Shown here in pieces: positions 1 to 5,104 of a stretch of DNA of 7,501 bases (its first letter is position 1; each line of letters begins with the position of its first letter). The DNA comes from Paracoccaceae bacterium (GTDB lineage Bacteria > Pseudomonadota > Alphaproteobacteria > Rhodobacterales > Rhodobacteraceae), in the NCBI GenBank assembly GCA_020832725.1, contig JAFIEC010000041.1:1-7501 (forward strand), read 5' to 3'. Made by a program: the position numbers and the translations under genes. The notes beneath the pieces are model-generated. The model was not told the DNA's origin and ran no database searches. It saw only the letters and a list, made by a program, of their open reading frames with translations.

Positions 1-645
1 GACCAGCGTCTCGAAGCCCATGCGGATCAGCTCGACCATGCCGCCGCATAGAACCGCCTGCTCGCCAAAGAGGTCGGTCTCGAATTCTTCCTTGAAGTTG
101 GTCTCGATGATGCCCGAACGCCCGCCACCGATGGCCGAGCAATAGGACAGACCCAGCTCCAGCGCGCGGCCCGTGGCATCGTTGTGCACCGCCACAAGGC
201 AGGGCACGCCGCCGCCCTTGACGAATTCGCCGCGCACGGTGTGGCCCGGTCCCTTTGGCGCCATCATGATGACATCGACGCCGGGCTTGGGCTCGATCAG
301 GCCGAAATGCACGTTGAGGCCGTGGGCAAAGGCGATCGCCGCGCCCTCGCGCAGGTTGTCGTGGACATGCTTGCGATAGGTCTCGGCCTGAAGCTCGTCG
401 GGCATGGTGAACATGATCAGGTCGCACCATGCGGCCGCCTCGGCGATGCCCATCACCGAGAGGCCCTCTGCCTCGGCCTTGGCGGCGCTGGGCGATCCTT
501 CGCGAAGTGCCACGACCACGTTCCTGGCGCCCGAATCCCGCAGGTTGAGCGCATGGGCATGGCCCTGGCTGCCATAGCCAAGGATCGCGACCTTGCGGTC
601 CTTGATCAGGTTGATGTCGCAGTCGCGATCATAATAGACGCGCAT
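1..645 (-). CDS. ilvC: Ketol-acid reductoisomerase, N-terminal 215 residues (3' end beyond the left edge)
   Basis: IlvC converts acetolactate or acetohydroxybutyrate to the dihydroxy acid with NADPH and Mg2+, the second common step of valine, leucine and isoleucine synthesis in the cytoplasm. The protein begins MRVYYDRDCDINLIKDRKVA. The Rossmann dinucleotide loop GYGSQGHA is at about residues 23-30. ALREGS, the cofactor-specificity loop, is at 47-51. The conserved His of FAHGL is at 108, APKGPGH is at 129-135, and ETDLFGEQ, which supplies the metal-binding Asp191 and Glu195, is at 189-196. Class I enzymes are about 330-340 residues long, so about one third lies outside the window. The ATG at 645 follows a purine-rich GGGAGTGAGGAA at good distance. 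The gene diverges from the aminotransferase. A candidate promoter lies 31-59 bases upstream. Every expected motif in the visible part is intact. Identification is secure. Confidence 0.97.
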   Translation of the reverse strand, partial: MRVYYDRDCDINLIKDRKVAILGYGSQGHAHALNLRDSGARNVVVALREGSPSAAKAEAEGLSVMGIAEAAAWCDLIMFTMPDELQAETYRKHVHDNLREGAAIAFAHGLNVHFGLIEPKPGVDVIMMAPKGPGHTVRGEFVKGGGVPCLVAVHNDATGRALELGLSYCSAIGGGRSGIIETNFKEEFETDLFGEQAVLCGGMVELIRMGFETLV

Positions 646-670
646 TTCCTCACTCCCTCGGGTCTTGACC

Positions 671-750
671 CGTGCCCTCTAGACGCTGGGGCCGGGGCTG
701 TCCAGCGCATCGCGCACAGGGCACGATTGCGCGCGGCGCGCCTTCGTGCC
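671..750. repeat. Cluster of overlapping inverted repeats in the ilvC/aminotransferase divergent region
   Basis: CGTGCCCT (671-678) is perfectly complementary to AGGGCACG (718-725). Inside that pair, CGCTGG (684-689) pairs with CCAGCG (702-707). The middle arm can instead pair to the right: GGCACGA (720-726) with TCGTGCC (744-750). The six-base word CGTGCC therefore occurs three times (671, 720 inverted, 745). The two larger pairings are mutually exclusive because they share 720-725. This could be a set of protein-binding half-sites or, in a rightward transcript, a switchable leader ending 28 bases before the aminotransferase ATG. No T-tract follows either hairpin. Confidence 0.55.
676..704 (-). 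promoter_or_regulatory. Candidate sigma70-type promoter of ilvC
   Basis: Reading leftward, TGGACA (699-704) matches the -35 consensus at five of six positions. TAGAGG (676-681) is a weak -10. They are separated by exactly 17 bases, and transcription would start near 669, giving a leader of about 24 bases that includes the ribosome binding site. The -10 overlaps one arm of the CGTGCCCT/AGGGCACG inverted repeat. This is a consensus match by eye only. Confidence 0.3.
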
Positions 751-778
751 ACAGCCACGGGGAAACAGGGAGGACAGA

Positions 779-1909
779 ATGAAGGCTCTGCTCGATACCG
801 TCGATCCGGACGGACTTCTGGAATTCTCGGTCGTGTTCACCGACCGCTCGCTCAATCACATGAGCCGCGCCTTCGGCGAGGTGATGCGCGACGTCTCCGG
901 CACGCTCCGGCGCACCTATGGTGCCGATGCGGTGGCCATCGTACCCGGCGGCGGGAGCTATGCCATGGAGGCCGTGGCCCGCCAGCTGGCCCGGGGGCGG
1001 CGTGCACTTGTGCTGCGCAATGGCTGGTTCTCCTATCGTTGGAGCCAGATCCTCGAGGCGGGCGGTTTCGCCGAGGAGGTGCACGTTCTCAAGGCCCGGC
1101 GCGAGGGCAATGGTCCGCAGGCGCCCTTTGCGCCCGCGCCGCTGGACGAGATTGTCGAGACCATCGCCCGGACGCGGCCTGATGTGGTCTTTGCCCCCCA
1201 TGTGGAGACATCGGCCGGCATCATCCTTCCCGACGCATGGCTGCGTGCCATCGGCGAGGCGGCGCACAAGGCGGGGGCGTTGTTCGTGCTCGATTGCGTG
1301 GCTTCGGGCTGTGCGTGGGTGGACATGCGTGCCTGCGGTGTCGATGTGCTGATCTCGGCCCCGCAAAAGGGCTGGTCCGCCTCTCCGGCCGCCGGTCTGG
1401 TGATGCTTTCGGAGGCTGCGCACGCCCGGGTCCACGCCAGCGAAAGCGATTCCTTCGCGCTCGATCTGCGCAAGTGGCTCTCGATCATGGAGACCTACGA
1501 GGGTGGCGGGCACGCCTACCACGCCACCATGCCCACTGACGCGCTGCGCGGGCTGCGCGATGTCATGGCCGAAATGGACGAGACCGGTTTCGATGAACTG
1601 GCGCGCGCGCAATGGGCGCTGGGCCGTGGCGCACGGGCGGCGCTGTCGGCGCGGGGGGCCCCGTCTGTCGCGGCGCCCGGCTTCGAGGCGCCGGGCGTCG
1701 TGGTGGCCTATACCGACGTGCCGGAGGTGCAGTCGGGCGCGCGCTTTGCCGCGCAGGGCGTCCAGATCGCGGCGGGCGTGCCGCTGCAATGCGATGAGGG
1801 GCCCGACTTCCGCACCTTTCGCATCGGACTGTTCGGGCTGGACAAGCTGCGCGACGTGGACGGGACGCTGGCCCGGCTGGAGGCAGCACTCGACACAGCC
1901 CTGGCCTGA
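779..1909 (+). CDS. Class V PLP-dependent aminotransferase (alanine-glyoxylate / serine-pyruvate aminotransferase-like)
   Basis: This 376-residue protein has the fold-type I, class V aminotransferase pattern. The phosphate-binding loop PGGGSYAMEA is at 56-65, NGWFSYRW at 81-88, and HVETSAG at 141-147. The cofactor-pyridine Asp of VLDCVASG is at 172. The Schiff-base lysine is K197 in SAPQKGWSASPAAG. YHATMPTDAL is at 247-256, and FRIGLFG, with the likely carboxylate-binding Arg348, is at 347-353. Family members transfer amino groups between alanine, serine or similar donors and glyoxylate or pyruvate; the true substrate cannot be read from the sequence. I chose the ATG at 779 because GGGAGGA lies 6-8 bases upstream; an in-frame GTG at 746 would add 11 residues without a good binding site. 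The gene is divergent from ilvC and its stop is 7 bases from the convergent hydroxylase stop. Cysteine desulfurase is unlikely because there is no catalytic Cys loop. Confidence 0.88.
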   Translation: MKALLDTVDPDGLLEFSVVFTDRSLNHMSRAFGEVMRDVSGTLRRTYGADAVAIVPGGGSYAMEAVARQLARGRRALVLRNGWFSYRWSQILEAGGFAEEVHVLKARREGNGPQAPFAPAPLDEIVETIARTRPDVVFAPHVETSAGIILPDAWLRAIGEAAHKAGALFVLDCVASGCAWVDMRACGVDVLISAPQKGWSASPAAGLVMLSEAAHARVHASESDSFALDLRKWLSIMETYEGGGHAYHATMPTDALRGLRDVMAEMDETGFDELARAQWALGRGARAALSARGAPSVAAPGFEAPGVVVAYTDVPEVQSGARFAAQGVQIAAGVPLQCDEGPDFRTFRIGLFGLDKLRDVDGTLARLEAALDTALA

Positions 1910-1916
1910 GGGCGGC

Positions 1917-3131
1917 TCAGCGCCCCGCGCCGAGGCCCAGTTGCATCAGGCTGCGCCGGACGGGGCGGACGCCATACAGCGCCTTCAGCCCCGCGCGGCG
2001 CAGGTCCCGGAGGGGCTGGGCATGCATCTGCGAGGCGCGGTTGAGCAGGTCGATGCCCATGACACGAACATGGACATCGGCCGCGCGTGCCTTGGCATAG
2101 CGCGCCAGCATCGGCGCGCTTCCAAGATCGGCGGGTGCCTCGCGCGCCAGATCGAGAAGCGTTGCGATGTCGCGCAGGCTCATGTTCAGGCCTTGCGCGC
2201 CGATGGGCGGCAAGACATGGGCGGCTTCGGCCACCAGCGCAGTGCGCTCGCCCGTCAGCTGCACGGCATTCTGGCTGATGATCGGCCAGATGGTGATCCG
2301 GCTTTCCAGTGTCAGCGGCCCGTAAAGGCGGCAGGAGCGCTCGTTCATTGCCTCCTCGAAGGCGTCCCGCGAAAGCGCCGCCAGTTCGAGTGCGCGCGGC
2401 CCGTCCTCCATCCAGACGATTGCGGAATGGGGGCGGCCATCGCGGTCGGGCAGGGGCACGAGGGTGAACGGCCCGCCCGAGCGGTGGATCTCGGTGGAGA
2501 CATTGTTGTGGGGGATCGGGTGGGTCACGGTAAAGGCCAGCGCCTTCTGCCCATAGCGTATGGTCCGCGCATCGATCCCCAGCGCCTTGCGCACGGGCGA
2601 GTCGCGGCCGTCGGCCGCCACCAGAAGCCGGGCAACAGCGGTGCTGCCGTCGCTCAACCGGACCCGCGCCTCTCCGGTGCGTGTCATCACCCCCAGCGTG
2701 CCCACTCCGGGCCGGAACGTCACGCCCTCGAGTTCCGAAAGCCGTGCCGCCATCTCGCGGCGCAAGAGCCAGTTGGGCAGGTTCCAGCCAAAGGGCTGAT
2801 CGGAGATGTCGGCGGCATCGAAATCCACCACCTCGCGCGGGATGCCGGGCTCTGCACCGCCTGCATCCACGATCCGCATGATCTGGAGCGGCGCGGCATG
2901 AGGCTCCAGCCGCGCCCAGAGCCCCGCCTCCTCCAGCACGCGGCGCGCGGGCTGCAGAAAGGCCGTGGAGCGCAGGTCCGCGCCCTCCGTGCCTTCCTCG
3001 GTGATCGGGGGGGCCGGATCGACGCAGAGCACGGAGAACCCGGCGCTGCCGAAGGCCGCAGCCGCAGTCAGCCCCGCAACGCCGCCACCCGAGACGATGA
3101 CATCGAAAAGTGCGGGCTGCGGATGGCGCAT
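1917..3131 (-). CDS. UbiH/UbiF/Coq6-family FAD-dependent monooxygenase (probable ubiquinone ring hydroxylase)
   Basis: This 404-residue flavoprotein probably adds a hydroxyl group to the ubiquinone ring using O2 and NAD(P)H, at the inner membrane. The N-terminal FAD dinucleotide loop is GGGVAG at 15-20. The conserved Arg of DLRSTAF is at 54. The NAD(P)H/FAD 'DG' motif VAADGRDSPVR is at 171-181. The C-terminal FAD-ribose motif VAEAAHVLPPIGAQGLNMSLRD is at about 300-321. In that motif the usual Gly-Asp of GDAAH is Ala-Glu. Length matches the family (about 390-410). The ATG at 3131 follows GAGGGAGA. A much longer in-frame open stretch continues upstream but overlaps the membrane protein in another frame and is not used. 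Alphaproteobacteria carry several paralogues with different ring-position specificity, so no symbol is given. It lies 86 bases downstream of the small membrane protein and is probably co-transcribed with it. Confidence 0.9.
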   Translation of the reverse strand: MRHPQPALFDVIVSGGGVAGLTAAAAFGSAGFSVLCVDPAPPITEEGTEGADLRSTAFLQPARRVLEEAGLWARLEPHAAPLQIMRIVDAGGAEPGIPREVVDFDAADISDQPFGWNLPNWLLRREMAARLSELEGVTFRPGVGTLGVMTRTGEARVRLSDGSTAVARLLVAADGRDSPVRKALGIDARTIRYGQKALAFTVTHPIPHNNVSTEIHRSGGPFTLVPLPDRDGRPHSAIVWMEDGPRALELAALSRDAFEEAMNERSCRLYGPLTLESRITIWPIISQNAVQLTGERTALVAEAAHVLPPIGAQGLNMSLRDIATLLDLAREAPADLGSAPMLARYAKARAADVHVRVMGIDLLNRASQMHAQPLRDLRRAGLKALYGVRPVRRSLMQLGLGAGR

Positions 3132-3217
3132 GGGTGTCTCCCTCGGGCGTGTGCCTGCCATCGGTCTAGCAGGTCGGGCGCGCCACGCAAACGCGCGATC
3201 CGGTCGGGGCCGACTGC

Positions 3218-3478
3218 CTAGCCGCGCGTCAGCCACACCAGCATGACCATGCAGGCAGGGACCAGCGCCAGCATCGGGATCAGCAGGGCAGGCAGGCCGA
3301 ACTGTGCGATGGCCAGAATCCAGAACGTCGCCAGCGTCACCGCCGCATAGGGGATGTTGTCGCGCCCGCGATACAGGATATCGTGGGCCATCCAGCCCAA
3401 TACGGGGATCGCGAAGAACAACCGCTGCCATATCGGCAATGCCTCTGCGCGGTGCGGGTCGGTGGTGGTGCTTGCCAT
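3218..3478 (-). CDS. Small predicted inner-membrane protein (86 residues), function unknown
   Basis: I do not recognise a named family. The first 17 residues are polar (MASTTTDPHRAEALPIW). They are followed by a hydrophobic segment at about 19-36 (FFAIPVLGWMAHDIL), a short charged loop YRGRDNIPY at 37-44, and then a long apolar stretch at 45-83 that fits two more helices divided near the FGLPALLIP proline region. The protein ends in WLTRG. The ATG at 3478 is preceded by AGAGAGGG at good spacing. A GTG at 3514 would add 12 residues that break a 17-base dyad and has no ribosome binding site, so it was not chosen. The gene reads in the same direction as the ubiquinone-type hydroxylase, 86 bases ahead of it. 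A membrane role near quinone synthesis is possible, but only position supports it. Confidence 0.75.
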   Translation of the reverse strand: MASTTTDPHRAEALPIWQRLFFAIPVLGWMAHDILYRGRDNIPYAAVTLATFWILAIAQFGLPALLIPMLALVPACMVMLVWLTRG

Positions 3479-3494
3479 TGCGCCCTCTCTGATA

Positions 3495-3511
3495 TGCTGT
3501 ATGCGACAGCA
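3495..3511. promoter_or_regulatory. 17-base perfect dyad upstream of the small membrane protein
   Basis: TGCTGT and ACAGCA flank a 5-base centre (ATGCG), forming a symmetric site 17-33 bases before the ATG at 3478. Weaker ATAT/CATAT symmetry continues outward with a three-base offset. The position just ahead of the Shine-Dalgarno sequence suits a repressor operator or a leader hairpin. It has the CTGT/ACAG arms of enterobacterial LexA boxes but a 5-base and not an 8-base spacer, and it does not fit the alphaproteobacterial direct-repeat LexA site, so no regulator is named. Confidence 0.4.
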
Positions 3512-3538
3512 CACATATGGGACGATGCTGCAGCCACG

Positions 3539-3568
3539 AAAGCGGCAGGACGTCGCAGCGGCCGCTTT
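3539..3568 (-). terminator. Weak candidate terminator hairpin after the HAD nucleotidase
   Basis: AAAGCGGC (3539-3546) and GCCGCTTT (3561-3568) form a perfect 8-base stem around a 14-base loop, beginning 24 bases past the nucleotidase stop. The run of three T's in the leftward transcript belongs to the stem and is not followed by more, so intrinsic termination would be inefficient. A rightward transcript would read four T's. An internal 10-base palindrome (AGCGGCCGCT, 3557-3566) offers a competing fold. Confidence 0.27.
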
Positions 3569-3592
3569 TGCCCGGCCTGCGCGCAGAGCGTC

Positions 3593-4252
3593 TCAGCCCT
3601 GCCGCTGGCCTGCAAGCGGGCCGAGGAAGCCGCCCAGATCGTCTGTCTGGTGCTCCACGTGGGGCATGCCCGGATCCGTGGCGTGCACGAGGACCGTGCG
3701 CATACCCAGCCCGTGGGGCACCTCGAGGTTGCGCGGATCGTCTTCGAACATCGCACCGCGTTCGGGTTCAACCCCGGCCGCGGAAAAGACGGAATGAAAG
3801 GCACCTGCCCGTGGCTTGGGCACGAAACCCGCATCCTCGGCCCCGAAGACCCCTTCGAAGACGTCGCTCAGCCCGCGCCGCTCCAGCACGCGCGCGGCGT
3901 GGGACCGCGGGCCGTTGGTATAGACGATGCGCCGCCCCGGAAGGGCCGCGATACGTTCGGCCAGATCGGGATCGGGCGTCAGCCCGAATAGCGAGATGTC
4001 GTGAACGTCCTCCATGTAGGGCAGCGGATCGATCCCGTGCAGCTCGATCAGCCCTGCAAGCGTGGTGCCGAACCGCCGCCAATAATCGGCACGGATGCGG
4101 CTTGCCTCCAGATGGTCGACCCCCAGCGCGCGGGAAACCCATGCGGTCATGCGCACCTCGATCTGGTCGAACAGCCGCGACGAGGGAGGGTATAGCGTGT
4201 TGTCGAGGTCGAAGACCCATGTGCGCACGTGGGAAAAGGCATCGCGGACCAT
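3593..4252 (-). CDS. HAD-superfamily pyrimidine 5'-nucleotidase
   Basis: This 219-residue protein of the haloacid dehalogenase superfamily probably dephosphorylates pyrimidine nucleoside monophosphates in the cytoplasm. All four HAD motifs are present: WVFDLDNTLYPP with nucleophile Asp15 and acid/base Asp17, VYTNGP with Thr112, VPKP with Lys147, and MFEDDPRNL with Asp171/Asp172 for Mg2+. A helical cap lies between motifs I and II (about 25-100). The DLDNTLYPP form is typical of the pyrimidine 5'-nucleotidase group (SDT1/PpsR-like). Length is normal. I favour the ATG at 4252, placed just before the conserved FSHVRTWVFDLDNT block, with a weak GGAAAG 9-14 bases upstream; an ATG at 4267 would add five residues. 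It diverges from the GntR regulator across a 184-base region and precedes the small membrane gene by 114 bases. Exact substrate is inferred from family. Confidence 0.86.
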   Translation of the reverse strand: MVRDAFSHVRTWVFDLDNTLYPPSSRLFDQIEVRMTAWVSRALGVDHLEASRIRADYWRRFGTTLAGLIELHGIDPLPYMEDVHDISLFGLTPDPDLAERIAALPGRRIVYTNGPRSHAARVLERRGLSDVFEGVFGAEDAGFVPKPRAGAFHSVFSAAGVEPERGAMFEDDPRNLEVPHGLGMRTVLVHATDPGMPHVEHQTDDLGGFLGPLAGQRQG

Positions 4253-4263
4253 GAGGCGACTTT

Positions 4264-4299
4264 CCATGCTGCGGGCCAAAGGCGGGCCATGCTGCGGGC
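4264..4299. repeat. 13-base direct repeat, two copies 23 bases apart
   Basis: CCATGCTGCGGGC occurs at 4264-4276 and again at 4287-4299. In the leftward direction each copy reads GCCCGCAGCATGG and so contains a potential ATG (4267 and 4290), which are not in the same frame. The second copy runs into the left arm of the 9-base inverted repeat. It looks like a local duplication at the 5' end of the nucleotidase gene or a pair of binding sites two helical turns apart. Confidence 0.6.
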
Positions 4300-4323
4300 G
4301 TCCAAAGCGTGACCACGCCCGCA
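4293..4323. repeat. 9-base perfect inverted repeat in the nucleotidase/GntR divergent region
   Basis: TGCGGGCGT (4293-4301) and ACGCCCGCA (4315-4323) are exact reverse complements around a 13-base centre. The right arm overlaps the candidate -10 of the leftward nucleotidase promoter, so protein binding here would be expected to affect that promoter. A second, smaller dyad (4307-4318) is nested across the centre and right arm. Confidence 0.55.
4307..4318. promoter_or_regulatory. Candidate GntR-type operator (12-base dyad)
   Basis: GCGTG-AC-CACGC is a near-perfect palindrome with the GT-N4-AC core typical of FadR-subfamily GntR operators. It covers the predicted start point of the leftward nucleotidase promoter and lies about 120 bases upstream of the gene for a FadR-type regulator. 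FadR-type proteins often bind their own divergent promoter region. I found no clear second copy, so the assignment is inference. Confidence 0.33.
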
Positions 4324-4348
4324 TAAGCGTGCGGCGGCCCGGGGACAA
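4320..4348 (-). promoter_or_regulatory. Candidate promoter of the HAD nucleotidase
   Basis: In the leftward direction TTGTCC (4343-4348) and TATGCG (4320-4325) are separated by 17 bases, giving a start near 4313 and a leader of about 60 bases. Matches to the -35 and -10 consensus are four and three of six respectively. The overlap of the -10 with the 9-base inverted repeat is the main support. Confidence 0.28.
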
Positions 4349-4374
4349 GCCTGCGGCCGAACCGGCGCGCGCGC

Positions 4375-4403
4375 TTGAACGGGCCGGGAGGGGGCGCTAG
4401 CGT
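4375..4403 (+). promoter_or_regulatory. Candidate promoter of the GntR regulator
   Basis: TTGAAC (4375-4380) and TAGCGT (4398-4403) are 17 bases apart, 34 bases upstream of the ATG at 4437. The -10 match is modest (three of six). It overlaps the 8-base palindrome CGCTAGCG (4395-4402), and a GAACG (4377-4381)/CGTTC (4401-4405) pair brackets the spacer, so it could be autoregulated. This is a match by eye only. Confidence 0.3.
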
Positions 4404-4436
4404 TCCGTCACTGTCGCGGCAAGGGAATTCGGCGTC

Positions 4437-5093
4437 ATGGGTGATACGAGAGGGGCACAGCGCGATGCCTATGGCCTGATCCTCGATGCGATCGACAGCG
4501 GGGTCTACCGGCCCGGCGACCGGCTTGTGGAAAGCGAACTGGCCGATCGCTTCGGCGTCTCGCGCACCCCGATCCGCGAGGCGCTGCAGCGGCTGGAGAC
4601 GCAGTCGATGCTGACCCGTGAGGGCCGGAGCCTGATCGTGGCGTCGCTCGACCACAATCAGCTGGCCGAACTCTATGCGGTGCGGATGGAACTGGAGGGC
4701 CTTGCCGGGCGTCTGGCCGCCCGCCACGCCGCTCCCGAGGAGATCCGGGTGCTGCGCGACATGGTTGCGCGCGACCGGGGGCTTGTGGGCGACCCGGCGG
4801 CCTTGGCCCGCACCAATCGCATGTTTCACAAGCAGATCCACCTTGCCAGCCACAACCGCTATCTGGTCCAGCAGCTTGACCTTGTCTATCGCAGCATGGC
4901 CCTGATGGCGACCACGTCGCTGGCTGTCGAGGGGCGGGGAACGACGGCACTGGACGAGCATGATGCCATCGTCTCGGCCATCGAGGCCCGTGACGGAGAG
5001 GCGGCGGCCCGGGCGGTGAAAATGCATCTCTCCACGGCCTTCGAGACCCGGCTGAAGCACGATGCGGGTGCGCTGTCGGTCCGCAGGGGCTGA
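4437..5093 (+). CDS. GntR-family transcriptional regulator, FadR subfamily (FCD ligand domain)
   Basis: This is a 218-residue DNA-binding regulator. Residues about 8-70 form the GntR winged helix: a short helix, IDSGVYRPGDRLVESELADRFG, then the recognition helix VSRTPIREALQRLE at 41-54, and a wing ending near 70. Residues about 76-205 form the all-helical FCD effector domain, with candidate metal ligands Asn127 and His131 in NRMFH, His175 in LDEHDAI and His197 in VKMHL. Asn at the first ligand position in place of Asp is a common variant of the family. The effector is probably a small carboxylic or keto acid, but the sequence does not tell which. The ATG at 4437 has AAGGGA about 10 bases upstream. 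It diverges from the nucleotidase, and its stop is 11 bases from the convergent glycosyltransferase stop. Targets probably include its own upstream region. Confidence 0.92.
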   Translation: MGDTRGAQRDAYGLILDAIDSGVYRPGDRLVESELADRFGVSRTPIREALQRLETQSMLTREGRSLIVASLDHNQLAELYAVRMELEGLAGRLAARHAAPEEIRVLRDMVARDRGLVGDPAALARTNRMFHKQIHLASHNRYLVQQLDLVYRSMALMATTSLAVEGRGTTALDEHDAIVSAIEARDGEAAARAVKMHLSTAFETRLKHDAGALSVRRG

Positions 5094-5104
5094 ACGCCGG
5101 GGCG

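Noticed and set aside
665..693. TTGACC (665-670) as the -35 of a rightward aminotransferase promoter
   Set aside because: At a 17-base spacing the -10 position reads GGGGCC, and no acceptable -10 lies at 15-19 bases. The hexamer is better explained as part of the small GGGTC-TT-GACCC dyad at 660-671.
184..1182. 332-codon open frame on the + strand opposite ilvC
   Set aside because: The - strand encodes unmistakable IlvC; the + frame lacks a ribosome binding site and crosses the intergenic region into the aminotransferase out of frame.
650..1789. 379-codon open frame on the - strand opposite the aminotransferase
   Set aside because: Antisense shadow of a gene with all PLP-enzyme motifs; the translation is low-complexity Arg/Gly/His-rich.
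1503..3221. 572-codon open frame on the + strand opposite the hydroxylase gene
   Set aside because: It is antisense to a clearly recognisable FAD monooxygenase and runs through the 3' part of the aminotransferase in another frame. Its composition (Arg/Ala/Gly/His-rich, no domain) is what high-G+C codon bias produces in shadow frames.
3495..3511. SOS (LexA) box
   Set aside because: The spacing between CTGT and ACAG is 5 and not 8 bases, and the alphaproteobacterial GTTC/GAAC direct-repeat motif is absent.
3132..3512. N-terminal extension of the hydroxylase reading frame upstream of 3131
   Set aside because: The extension overlaps the small membrane protein in a different frame. The dinucleotide-binding strand starts only about 10 residues after the ATG at 3131, as expected for the family, and that ATG has a good ribosome binding site.
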